NCBI GenBank assembly: GCA_046483565.1
Contig: JAWOCZ010000169.1
Coordinates: 1-21,765 of the forward strand
DNA length: 21,765 nucleotides
Origin: T1Sed10-7 sp046483565
Lineage (GTDB): Bacteria > Actinomycetota > Nitriliruptoria > Nitriliruptorales > Nitriliruptoraceae
Reading direction: 5' to 3'
Of the stretch, positions 7,884 to 15,249 are shown piece after piece. The translations under genes were made by a program, and so were the position numbers. Position 1 is the stretch's first letter. Each line of letters begins with the position of its first letter. The notes under the pieces are model-generated. The model was not told the DNA's origin and ran no database searches. It saw only the letters and a list, made by a program, of their open reading frames with translations.

Positions 7884-7904
7884 CCGGGACGGTGCCCGTC
7901 CCGG
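7884..7904 (-). terminator. Strong hairpin after the Na/Pi-cotransporter-like gene
   Basis: CCGGGACGG (7884-7892) and CCGTCCCGG (7896-7904) form a perfect 9-bp stem with a 3-nt loop, 11 bp beyond the Na/Pi gene stop on the minus strand. There is no U-tract, which is common for GC-rich actinobacterial terminators. The rest of 7681-7915 (235 bp) holds no gene that I can support. Confidence 0.6.
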
Positions 7905-7915
7905 ATGCTGGCCGG

Positions 7916-9616
7916 TTACACGCCGGGGACGAGCCGCGCGATCCGCTTGGCGAAGGTGTAGACGCGTCGGAGGTGCTCGAGCGTCTCCGTGCCGCGGGTG
8001 AAGGCGGCGACCCGGGCCGGGGCCTCGGCCTCCAGGCGCTCGGCCCGCTGGGCGGCGGCGTGCTGCAGCTCGGTGTTGACCTCGGGCTTCGCGGCCAGCA
8101 CGTCGCGAGCCAGCTCCGCGTCAGCGGTGAGGTAGGCGGTGACCGCGTCGTCGAGCAGCGCCCGCATGTGGCCGTGGAAGTCGGTGAGGACCGCCACGGT
8201 CTCGGCGCTGAGCGGCACGTGCTCCTCGATGCGGCGCAGGCCGACCCGCACCAGATCGTGCTGGACGATGTCGCCGACGAGCTCGAGGTAGGAGGTGGCG
8301 TTGGTCAGGGACAGCATGCGGTCGCGCTCGTGGTCCGACAGCGCGCTGGTGTCGATCCGTCGCAGGTAGTCGATGATCGCGTCGTGCAGCTCGTCGAGTT
8401 CCTCGTCCGCCTCGGCCACGTCCGCCAGCACCTCGGCTTCACCCGCCAGCAGGGGCGGGAGCACGCGGTCGAGCTGGGCGAGGGTCTTGCGGGCCATGCG
8501 CTCCACCTCGCGGGTGGCGAGTTCCAGGGCCGCACCGGGCGTCCCGAGCAGGTCGTCGTCGAGATAACGGGGGACGGCCCCCAGCTCGCTCGCACGTACC
8601 GGGACGAGCCGTTCGACGAGGCGGGCGAGCTGCGTCGTGAACGGCAGGAACAGCACGAGCATGCCCGCCTTGGCGAGCGTGTAGGCGTTGGCGATCTGAC
8701 GCGGGGCGTCCGCGGCCAGCGCGTCGGTGCCGGTCAGCCCCGGCGTGCTGGGGGAGATCGCCCGTGCCAGGTCGGCCAGCGGGATGATGAGCAGGAGCAT
8801 GATCGTCACGCCGATGATGTTGAACACGACGTGGATCAGAGCGCCGCGCAGTGCCACCGGTGGGCGGCCGATCGTCGCCAGCAGGGCCGTCACCGGGGTC
8901 CCGAGCGAGGCTCCCAACGCCAGCGCGATACCGGTCTCCAGCGGGATCAGGCCCTGGCTGGCCATGACGATCACGATGCCGATCGTCGCCGAGGACGACT
9001 GGATCAGTGCGGTCAGCACGGCCCCGATGGCCACCCCCGGCAGTGGACCGCGATCCGTCGCCATCAGATCCAGGAAGGGCTCGTAGCCCCGCAGGGGCGC
9101 CATCCCGGCCTGCATCACGCCCATGCCCAGGAACAGCAGCCCGAGCCCGATCAGCGCCGTCGCCGCCATCCGGACCGTGTCCCGCCGGGCGGCGTAGCGA
9201 CCGAAGACCCCGGCCGCGACCATCCACAGTGCCGAGCCGACCACGTCGAAGGCGATGATCTGCGCGGTGATCGTGGTGCCGACGTTGGCGCCGATGATCA
9301 CGCCGACGGACGGCCCGAGCGCGAGCAGCCCCGCCGACAGGAAGCCGATCACCAGCACCACCGTCACGCTCGACGACTGGATCGTGGCGGTCACGAGGAC
9401 GCCGGTCAGCACTCCGGCGAACCGGTTGGTCGACAGTCGTGACAGAAGGTTGCTGAGTGAGGTGCCGGCCAGGCCCTTGAGCCCGCGCGTCACCCCGTCC
9501 ATGCCGTGCAGGAACAGCGCCAGGCCGCCGACGAAGCCCATCAGCATGGTCGAGATCGGCAGGCCGCCGCCGGACTCCGGCGGCGGCAGGACCTCAGCCG
9601 CGAGCAGCAGGTCCAT
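7916..9616 (-). CDS. Na/Pi-cotransporter II-related membrane protein with C-terminal PhoU-like domain
   Basis: This 566-residue protein has the duplicated transporter core of the NptA/YjbB family: QSSS at 80-83 (TATIQSSSVTVV) and again at 206-209 (TALIQSSSATIG), each followed by a Gly-rich motif (GANVGTT, 109-115; GASLGTPVTAL, 235-245). About eight to nine hydrophobic segments fill residues 20-330. From about 350 onward it is a charged helical PhoU-like domain (ATREVERMARKTLAQLDRV, DELHDAIIDYLRRID, ATSYLELVGDIVQHDL). The role is probably sodium-linked phosphate transport or efflux, with the PhoU part acting as regulator. ATG 9616 is chosen; GTG 9622, two codons upstream, fits the GAGAGG site slightly better. 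Divergent from the P-type ATPase. Confidence 0.9.
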   Translation of the reverse strand: MDLLLAAEVLPPPESGGGLPISTMLMGFVGGLALFLHGMDGVTRGLKGLAGTSLSNLLSRLSTNRFAGVLTGVLVTATIQSSSVTVVLVIGFLSAGLLALGPSVGVIIGANVGTTITAQIIAFDVVGSALWMVAAGVFGRYAARRDTVRMAATALIGLGLLFLGMGVMQAGMAPLRGYEPFLDLMATDRGPLPGVAIGAVLTALIQSSSATIGIVIVMASQGLIPLETGIALALGASLGTPVTALLATIGRPPVALRGALIHVVFNIIGVTIMLLLIIPLADLARAISPSTPGLTGTDALAADAPRQIANAYTLAKAGMLVLFLPFTTQLARLVERLVPVRASELGAVPRYLDDDLLGTPGAALELATREVERMARKTLAQLDRVLPPLLAGEAEVLADVAEADEELDELHDAIIDYLRRIDTSALSDHERDRMLSLTNATSYLELVGDIVQHDLVRVGLRRIEEHVPLSAETVAVLTDFHGHMRALLDDAVTAYLTADAELARDVLAAKPEVNTELQHAAAQRAERLEAEAPARVAAFTRGTETLEHLRRVYTFAKRIARLVPGV

Positions 9617-9708
9617 CGTCACACCGCCTCTCCCGGGGGTGCAGCCGGTGGGACAGCTCCACCTGCCGTCCGCCGCGTCCTCCGGTGCCACCTGACGTGC
9701 TCGTTGTG

Positions 9709-9714
9709 AACCTA
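9709..9714 (-). promoter_or_regulatory. Possible -10 box (TAGGTT) for the Na/Pi-cotransporter-like gene
   Basis: TAGGTT on the minus strand lies about 93 bp before the ATG, in an AT-richer patch. It belongs to the TAGNNT set seen throughout the window. No clear -35. Confidence 0.3.
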
Positions 9715-9810
9715 GTCCGGGCTGGCGCCGCCGGACCATCGCCTCGTGTGAGGTGTCCGTTCCACCGGGAGCAGGGTCCTCGGACCGTCGTCGGGAGCCC
9801 CCGGGAGGGC

Positions 9811-9816
9811 TAGCGT
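9811..9816 (+). promoter_or_regulatory. Possible -10 box (TAGCGT) for the P-type ATPase
   Basis: TAGCGT is 100 bp before the GTG start of the ATPase and 12 bp before the ATG of a small upstream reading frame. The same hexamer precedes the sigma-factor and alpha/beta-hydrolase genes. Confidence 0.3.
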
Positions 9817-9916
9817 CGCAAGGTCACGATGGCTGACAACCCGAGCGCCGGTCGCGATCGTGCGGCACGCCGTCGCCTCACAGCTCGCCGGTGCGAGAGC
9901 CAGCCAGGAGGCCAGT

Positions 9917-12700
9917 GTGCCTGACGCCACGAACCGCGAGGATGCGGCGCTGCGGGATGCCGGGCAGGGGGCTTCCGCCCAGGGCCGGGTCCCGTCGGGC
10001 GAGGAGTGGCACGCGCTGCCGGTGGACGAGGTGCTCACCACGCTGGGCAGCGACCCCTCCCACGGCCTGACCGCGGACCAGGCGGGGCGCCGGCTCGAGG
10101 AGATCGGGCCGAACGAGCTCGGCAGGGACGAGCCCCGCGGCGATCTGGAGATCCTGCTCCATCAGTTCACCAGCCCGTTGATCTACATCCTCGTGGTCGC
10201 CTTCGTCGTCACGATCCTGATCGACGAGTACACCGACTCGGCCGTCATCGCCGCCGTCCTGGTCATCAACGCGGTCATCGGGTTCATCCAGGAGCGGAAG
10301 GCCGATCGGTCCGTCCACGCGCTCATGCAGATGGCGGCGCCGACCTCGAGGATCGTCCGGGACGGCAAGGAGACCGAGGTCGATGCCGTCCGGCTCGTCC
10401 CCGGCGACCTCGTGCTGCTCACCTCCGGCACCCGTGTCCCCGCCGACCTCCGACTCGTGCGGACCACCTCGCTGGAGATCGACGAGTCGTTGTTGACCGG
10501 GGAGAGCGAGCCGGCGGCGAAGTCGACGCTTCCGGTGGACGAGGATGCGCTGGTCGGTGACCGCAGCAGCATGGCCTTCATGGGCAGCGCGGTCGCCAGC
10601 GGCCGAGCCCGTGGCGTGGTCGTGGCGACCGGTACGAGGACCCAGCTGGGAGAGATCGCGGAGTCGATCCGCGCCGAGGAGAAGCCCGAGACCCCGCTCC
10701 AGCAACGGATGGACCGGTTCGCGAACGTGATCGCGATCGCGGTGCTCGCATCCACCGTGGGGGCCTTCCTGCTGGGGCTCGCGCTCGGCGGTGACGTGGA
10801 GGAGATGTTCCTGACCGCCGTCGCCCTAGCGGTCGCGGTGGTGCCGGAGGGCCTCCCGGTCGCCTTCACGGTGGCGATGGCGCTGGGCGTCCACCGCATG
10901 GCGCAGCGCAACGCCATCATCCGCTCCCTGCCGGCGGTGGAGACGCTCGGCAGCACGAACACGATCGGTTCGGACAAGACCGGCACGCTGACGGCGAACC
11001 GCATGACGCTGGTGCGTGGCTGGACCCCGGATGGCTGGGTGCGGTTCCACTGGGATGCCGACGACGACGGTCACGGCGCCCCTGACGCCGACCCGGACGG
11101 TGACCGGCTGCCCGACGCCGCCGACCACCTCGACGACCATCCCGATGGTGCGCTGGCCGAGAGCATCCGCACCGCGGTCATCACCAGCGAGGCGCAGCTG
11201 GTCGTCGAGGACGGCGAGGTGGTCGAGCGTCGCGGCGATCCGACCGAGGTGGCGTTGCTGAGTGCGGCACGCGCGGTCGGCAGGGACCCGCTGGCGCTCC
11301 GCCGGGACGCCGAGGTGCTGGCCCACGTTCCCTTCGAGTCGGACCTGCGCTACTCCTTCGTCGTGGTCGACGAGCAGGGGCCCGTGCTGCGGTTGAAGGG
11401 CGCGCCCGAGCGCGTCGTCGAACTCTGCGACTGGATCAGGGACGGGGCCGACACCGCCCCTCTCGATCCGGCCGAGGTGCTGGGGAAGGCCGAGGAGATG
11501 GCGCAGCACGGCCTGCGCGTCCTCGCCCTGGCCGAACGCCGGATGGACGAGGCGGCGGCCGTCGAGATCGACGAGCAGCACCCACCGACACCCGACGGCT
11601 TGGTGCTGACCGGTCTGGTGGGCATGCAGGATCCGCCTCGGCACGGGGTGGCGGAAGCGATCGGTCGTGCCCGCGAGGCCGGTATCCGTGTGATCATGGT
11701 GACCGGTGACCATGCGGTGACCGCCAGTGCCATCGCCGACCAGTTGGGGATCAGCGAACGCCCCGGGGCGTTGACGGGCAAGGACCTCGAGCAGATGTCC
11801 GAAGAGGAGCTGGCCGAGGCCGTGCTCGAGGTGGACGTCTTCGCCCGCGTCGCTCCGGAGCACAAGCTGCGTATCGTCCGGGCGCTGCGCTCCCACGATC
11901 AGGTGGTCGCCGTCACGGGGGACGGCGTCAACGACGGGCCGGCGCTGAAGGCTGCCGACATCGGCGTCGCGATGGGACGAACCGGGACCGACGTCGCCCG
12001 CGAAGCCAGCGACATGGTGCTCACCGACGACAACTTCGTCTCGATCGCCAACGCGGTGGAGGAGGGCAGGGTCGTCTTCGAGAACGTCCGCAAGGTGACG
12101 TTCTTCCTGCTGTCCACCGGCGCCGCGGCGATCGTCGCGATCCTGACCTCGATCGCGGCCGGGCTGCCATTGCCCTACGTCCCGGCGGCGCTGCTGTGGC
12201 TGAACGTCGTCACCAACGGCCTGCAGGACGTGGCCCTGGCGTTCGAGAAGGAGGAGCCGGATGTCCTCGATCGACCACCGAGACGGCGCGAGGACAGCAT
12301 CGTCAACGCGGTGCTGTGGGAGCGGACCGCTCTGACTGGGATCACCATGGCGCTCGGCAGCCTGTGGGTGTTCGTCTGGGCGATCGACGCGGGGCTCACC
12401 GGCGGCCAGCAGCGGGGAGCGGCGCTGACCACCCTGGTCGTGGCGATGGCCGCTCACGTCTACAACGCCCGGTCCGAGCGGCGCTCGATCGTGGTGACCA
12501 ACGTGGTCGGCAACCCGTTCCTGCTCGCCTCGAGCCTGGTGGCGCTGTCGATCCACGTGGCGGCCAGCTACTGGGAGCCGACCCAACTCGTGCTCCAGAT
12601 CGCGCCGGTGACCATCGGCGGCTGGAGCCGGATCGCGGTCGTCACCCTCGCGGTGGTGGGGGTCAGCGAGGTGCACAAGGCGCTGCGCTCCCGCAACTGA
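9917..12700 (+). CDS. Cation-translocating P-type ATPase (P2/PacL-like)
   Basis: A 927-residue pump with the P-type landmarks: cation_ATPase_N region (about 35-90), TGES (194-197), PEGLP in M4 (310-314), phosphorylated D353 in SDKTGTLT, KGAPE nucleotide-domain motif, TGDH and TGDGVND (667-673), then the C-terminal helices. PEGLP and E311 match Ca-type P2A pumps, but M6 reads NVVTNG (N763-T766-N767), where SERCA has TD, and M5 reads LLSTGAAAIV, lacking the SERCA Asn and Glu ligands. The ion is therefore uncertain. The usual Cys before SDKTGT is Gly. Residues about 380-411 form an acidic calcium-loop-like insert (see findings). Start GTG 9917 is set by AGGAGG at 9906-9911 with 5-nt spacing. Confidence 0.95.
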   Translation: MPDATNREDAALRDAGQGASAQGRVPSGEEWHALPVDEVLTTLGSDPSHGLTADQAGRRLEEIGPNELGRDEPRGDLEILLHQFTSPLIYILVVAFVVTILIDEYTDSAVIAAVLVINAVIGFIQERKADRSVHALMQMAAPTSRIVRDGKETEVDAVRLVPGDLVLLTSGTRVPADLRLVRTTSLEIDESLLTGESEPAAKSTLPVDEDALVGDRSSMAFMGSAVASGRARGVVVATGTRTQLGEIAESIRAEEKPETPLQQRMDRFANVIAIAVLASTVGAFLLGLALGGDVEEMFLTAVALAVAVVPEGLPVAFTVAMALGVHRMAQRNAIIRSLPAVETLGSTNTIGSDKTGTLTANRMTLVRGWTPDGWVRFHWDADDDGHGAPDADPDGDRLPDAADHLDDHPDGALAESIRTAVITSEAQLVVEDGEVVERRGDPTEVALLSAARAVGRDPLALRRDAEVLAHVPFESDLRYSFVVVDEQGPVLRLKGAPERVVELCDWIRDGADTAPLDPAEVLGKAEEMAQHGLRVLALAERRMDEAAAVEIDEQHPPTPDGLVLTGLVGMQDPPRHGVAEAIGRAREAGIRVIMVTGDHAVTASAIADQLGISERPGALTGKDLEQMSEEELAEAVLEVDVFARVAPEHKLRIVRALRSHDQVVAVTGDGVNDGPALKAADIGVAMGRTGTDVAREASDMVLTDDNFVSIANAVEEGRVVFENVRKVTFFLLSTGAAAIVAILTSIAAGLPLPYVPAALLWLNVVTNGLQDVALAFEKEEPDVLDRPPRRREDSIVNAVLWERTALTGITMALGSLWVFVWAIDAGLTGGQQRGAALTTLVVAMAAHVYNARSERRSIVVTNVVGNPFLLASSLVALSIHVAASYWEPTQLVLQIAPVTIGGWSRIAVVTLAVVGVSEVHKALRSRN

Positions 12701-12725
12701 TCGCTGGCGCTGACCGGCTGATGTG

Positions 12726-12749
12726 CCGGGCGGCTGCCTGGCCGCCCGG
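12726..12749. terminator. Perfect 9-bp hairpin between convergent ATPase and flavodoxin-like genes
   Basis: CCGGGCGGC (12726-12734) pairs with GCCGCCCGG (12741-12749) around a 6-nt loop, 25 bp after the ATPase stop. There is no T-run. Two copies of GCTGACCGGCTG flank it at 12709-12720 and 12773-12784. Confidence 0.55.
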
Positions 12750-12791
12750 TTGACCGGTCGCCAGGGTGCTCGGCTGACCGGCTGCCGGGAG

Positions 12792-12891
12792 GGCAGGTTG
12801 CAGCGACTATCTGCTGTTTGCTGACCTCGACCGGGCGGCGCGCCGGTTGGATCGGGCAGACCTGGCAGGTTGCAGCGACTATGCGCTGTTT
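12792..12891. repeat. Pair of 28-bp direct repeats between convergent genes
   Basis: Copies at 12792-12819 and 12864-12891 share an identical 19-bp core (GGCAGGTTGCAGCGACTAT), two mismatches, then GCTGTTT, so 26 of 28 bases match. Their start-to-start distance is 72 bp, and the intervening sequence is unrelated. The copies are less GC-rich than the surrounding DNA. They lie in the 227-bp convergent gap; the second ends 36 bp before the flavodoxin-like gene's stop codon. Function unknown. Confidence 0.75.
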
Positions 12892-12927
12892 CTCGCCGCT
12901 GGCCGGGGTAGGACTGCCGCGGCCCGA

Positions 12928-13680
12928 TCAGCGGTACTCGGGGTTGGCGGCGTCGAAGCGGCAGCCGGCCTCCCACAGCGTGCGCTGGTTGCCGTGGGCC
13001 GGGAAACCGCCGGTGTCCTTCAGCCACCTCGCCGTGTGGAGCAGGTTCCAGGTCATGAAGGTCGTGTTGCGGTTGGTGAAGTCGTTCTCCGGTCCGCCCG
13101 AGCCCTCGTCGGCGTAGGAGGGGCCGGGGCCTGCCTCGCCGAGCCAGGCGGCGTCGGCCTGCGGTGGGATGACGTAGCCGAGGTGCTGGAGGCTGTAGAG
13201 CAGGTTCATGGCGCAGTGTTTGGCACCGTCCTCGTTGCCCGTCACGATCACCCCACCCGTGCGGCCGTAGTAGGCGTACTGCCCGGCGGCGTTGAGCTGC
13301 CCCGAGTTGCCGTAGAGCCGCTCCACGACCCGGGTCGCGACGCTGGACTTCTCACCCAGCCAGATCGGCGTCATCACCATCAGGATGTCGGCAGCCATCA
13401 CCCGCTCGAACAGCTGCGGCCACTCGTCGCGCTCGGCGCCGTACTCGGTCATGTCCGGGTAGACGCCGGGGGCGATGTCGTGGTCGACGGCCCGGATCTG
13501 GTCGACGGTCACCCCGAGGGTCTCCAGCAGCGCGATCGAGCGGTTGGCCAGGGCCTGGGTGTGGGACAGCTCGGGTGAGCGCTTGAGCGTGCAGTTGATG
13601 AACAGCGCCGTGAGATCGTCGTAGGTCGCCGGGGCGTCCTCGCACAACTCGCGGTCGCGGTCGGTCAGGTCAGCAGTCAT
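12928..13680 (-). CDS. Flavodoxin-like NAD(P)H-dependent FMN oxidoreductase
   Basis: A 250-residue flavodoxin-fold protein. The phosphate-binding loop follows the first strand (ALFINCTLKRSPELSHTQALANR, residues 25-47); the second flavin loop is MVMTPIWLGEKSSVATRVVERLYGNSG; the third is VTGNEDGAKHCAMNLLYSLQHLGY. These match the NADPH-dependent FMN reductase/NAD(P)H oxidoreductase family, which reduces flavin, quinones or nitro compounds. No signal peptide. The ATG at 13680 has AAGGA about 8 nt upstream on the minus strand. Its upstream region is remarkable: a 10-bp tandem array forms nearly the whole inferred leader, behind a good promoter and paired palindromes, suggesting tight or unusual regulation. 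Convergent with the ATPase. Confidence 0.88.
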   Translation of the reverse strand: MTADLTDRDRELCEDAPATYDDLTALFINCTLKRSPELSHTQALANRSIALLETLGVTVDQIRAVDHDIAPGVYPDMTEYGAERDEWPQLFERVMAADILMVMTPIWLGEKSSVATRVVERLYGNSGQLNAAGQYAYYGRTGGVIVTGNEDGAKHCAMNLLYSLQHLGYVIPPQADAAWLGEAGPGPSYADEGSGGPENDFTNRNTTFMTWNLLHTARWLKDTGGFPAHGNQRTLWEAGCRFDAANPEYR

Positions 13681-13690
13681 CGAGATGTCC

Positions 13691-13830
13691 TTGGGGTCAG
13701 TGCGGGTCAGGGCGGGTCAGTGCGGGTCAGGGCGGGTCAGTGCGGGTCAGGGCGGGTCAGTGCGGGTCAGGGCGGGTCCGTGCGGGTCAGTGCGGGTCCG
13801 TGCGGGTCAGGGCGGGTCCGTGCGGGCCAG
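13691..13830 (-). repeat. Decanucleotide tandem array, about 14 copies, in the leader of the flavodoxin-like gene
   Basis: Fourteen consecutive 10-bp units of the form (T/G)GCGGGTC(A/C)G run without interruption; the first is degenerate. In 13701-13770 units beginning TG and GG alternate strictly, giving a 20-bp higher-order period, and later units switch AG to CG. The array begins next to the ribosome-binding site and ends 12 bp downstream of the inferred -10. The plus strand, which is the template strand for this gene, has GGG runs separated by 7 nt or less, so it has G-quadruplex potential. There are no spacers, so it is not a CRISPR array. Confidence 0.95.
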
Positions 13831-13842
13831 GGAGAGGCGCGC

Positions 13843-13871
13843 ACGATGCGTCGGGCTGCCGCCGTCGTCAA
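13843..13871 (-). promoter_or_regulatory. Sigma-70-type promoter TTGACG-N17-CATCGT for the flavodoxin-like gene
   Basis: On the minus strand a TTGACG box (13866-13871) is followed by a 17-bp spacer and CATCGT (13843-13848). This is the best -35/-10 pair I find in the window. Transcription would begin near 13836, giving a leader of about 155 nt made almost wholly of the decanucleotide array. Confidence 0.55.
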
Positions 13872-13918
13872 CAGCCGAGGTGCCAGAGGTCATCCGTCGG
13901 TGGGGCCGAGGTCCGCCA

Positions 13919-13973
13919 GCGTGGTCCACGCACGGTCCGCCGGCCCGCTCCGGCGTGGTCCACGCACGGTCCG
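13919..13973. promoter_or_regulatory. Twin 21-bp direct repeats, each with a perfect 13-bp palindrome
   Basis: Identical 21-bp copies lie at 13919-13939 and 13953-13973. Each begins with GCGTGGTCCACGC, a perfect 6+1+6 palindrome (13919-13931 and 13953-13965), followed by ACGGTCCG. Centre-to-centre distance is 34 bp. They sit 48 bp upstream of the inferred -35 of the flavodoxin-like gene and just beyond the M23 peptidase stop. This looks like a pair of dimeric regulator sites, in activator-like positions. Confidence 0.6.
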
Positions 13974-13976
13974 GTG

Positions 13977-15203
13977 TCACGTGCGGCCGCCGGCCCCCTG
14001 CAGCCAGTCGGCCGGATCGACCGCCTGTCCGTGCTCGCGGACCTCGAGGTGGAGGTGAGGTCCGGTGACGGTCCCGGTCATCCCCACGGTGCCCAGCCGC
14101 TGCCCGGCGGCGAGGCGATCGCCACGGGCGACCTCGATGCGGTCGAGGTGGGCGTAGCGGGTGAGCAGACCATCGCCGTGTTCGACGTCCACCGTCAGCC
14201 CGTACCCACCGCGGCTGCCGGCGGCCACCACCCGCCCAGCTGCCGCAGCGGACACCGGGGTACCGATCGGAGCCGCCAGGTCCAGACCGGTGTGCATCCG
14301 GACGTCGCCGTGGATCGGGTGGCGGCGCATGCCGAACCGTGAGGAGACCCGGTGTGCCGCCGTCACGGGCAGCTGCAGACGGTCGCCGCGCTCGAGCAGG
14401 GAACGCTCGAACGCGAGGGAGTCCGCCAGCTCCGCACGCTCGGTGAGGAGCCCCTGTAGACGCTCCTGCAGCCGGGCCCGTGCCGGTGCCACCTCGGTGT
14501 CGAGTTCGTGGCGGGGACCGGCGGCCGCCTGCTCGGCCTCATCGAGCCGCGCGTAGAGGGTGGCGAACACCAGGGCCGCCCGCACCGAGTAACGCAGCTG
14601 CAGGTGCCCCGGGTGGGGTGCTGGTGGGGAGGGCGTCCGCAGCGACGCCGAGGTGGCTGCGGGTGGCGCGCCGTCGCCGACGGTGACGTCACCGGCGCGC
14701 GGACTCGCGGGCCACATGGCGCCCTGAGCCGGATCCGGTCCGATCACGCCGGAGCGCACCGCCAGGGTGTGCAGGGCCTGGTCGACCTGCTCGATGGTGG
14801 TCCGCCGGTGTGTCAGGCCGAGCTGGGTCCGGTGGAGCGCTTTCGCGGCCGCGCGCTGGTCCCTGATCCGGTCGGCGCGGCTGGTGGCGCGCTCGAGGTT
14901 GCGACGCACCTCGGCCTCGCGGACGTCGAGGACGGCGAACGCCTCGGCGAGCCCAGCGAGCTCGTCGTCGACCGCAGCGATCCGCCCGGCCAGTTCCTCG
15001 ACGTTCTCCGCCAACTCCTCGACGTTCGCGGCGGGATCTGCGACGGCGGCGCCGGGCCCCCCGACGATCACGGCGGCGATGGCCAGCGCGACCCACAGAG
15101 CCCGGCTCGCCCCGACCGCAGCGGGGAGCCGTGCACAGGGGCGGGTGGCGCTCACGCGGATCCGGGTGGTGGCGTCGGGCCAAAGGGGCTCTCGCTCCTG
15201 CAT
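13977..15203 (-). CDS. M23-family peptidoglycan endopeptidase with coiled-coil N-terminus
   Basis: A 408-residue exported protein. An N-terminal hydrophobic segment (about 35-50, LWVALAIAAVIVGG) ends in AVADP, consistent with a signal peptide. Residues about 58-130 are heptad-rich (NVEELAENVEELAGRIAAVDDEL), a coiled coil as in EnvC-like hydrolases, with another helical stretch about 220-270. The C-terminal M23 domain starts near 287 (SSRFGMRRHP). Zinc ligands are H304 and D308 (HTGLD) and H385 (HLH, 383-385), so it appears catalytically competent. It probably cuts peptidoglycan cross-bridges during growth or division. ATG 15203 follows GGGAGGG; ATG 15215 is an alternative. Divergent from the Mut7-C gene. 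Confidence 0.9.
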   Translation of the reverse strand: MQEREPLWPDATTRIRVSATRPCARLPAAVGASRALWVALAIAAVIVGGPGAAVADPAANVEELAENVEELAGRIAAVDDELAGLAEAFAVLDVREAEVRRNLERATSRADRIRDQRAAAKALHRTQLGLTHRRTTIEQVDQALHTLAVRSGVIGPDPAQGAMWPASPRAGDVTVGDGAPPAATSASLRTPSPPAPHPGHLQLRYSVRAALVFATLYARLDEAEQAAAGPRHELDTEVAPARARLQERLQGLLTERAELADSLAFERSLLERGDRLQLPVTAAHRVSSRFGMRRHPIHGDVRMHTGLDLAAPIGTPVSAAAAGRVVAAGSRGGYGLTVDVEHGDGLLTRYAHLDRIEVARGDRLAAGQRLGTVGMTGTVTGPHLHLEVREHGQAVDPADWLQGAGGRT

Positions 15204-15249
15204 CGGCCCTCCCATGCCAGCCTTGAGCCGGCCGCCGTCGAGGCGCACG

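Larger units (their letters stand above)
9617..9916. other. Divergent intergenic region between the Na/Pi transporter and the P-type ATPase
   Basis: This 300-bp stretch holds candidate -10 boxes for both genes (TAGGTT at 9709-9714 on the minus strand and TAGCGT at 9811-9816 on the plus strand) and a short basic reading frame at 9829-9924. I see no further gene or clear operator. The arrangement would allow the transporter and pump to be co-regulated. Confidence 0.5.

Noticed and set aside
7718..9442. 574-residue plus-strand frame over the Na/Pi-cotransporter gene
   Set aside because: Same reasoning: a shadow of the transporter, without domains or hydrophobic segments of its own.
10826..13027. 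733-residue open frame antisense to the P-type ATPase
   Set aside because: No recognisable domain, composition rich in Arg/Gln/His/Gly, and it fully overlaps a well-supported gene. High GC keeps antisense frames free of stops.
13691..13830. CRISPR-like repeat array
   Set aside because: Units are contiguous 10-mers without unique spacers, and no cas gene is nearby.
13685..14342. Plus-strand frames across the decanucleotide array (VRVRAGQCGSGRV-type repeats in all three frames)
   Set aside because: All three frames are open simply because the 10-bp unit lacks stop codons. The array lies in the leader of a minus-strand gene and the frames run on antisense to the M23 gene.
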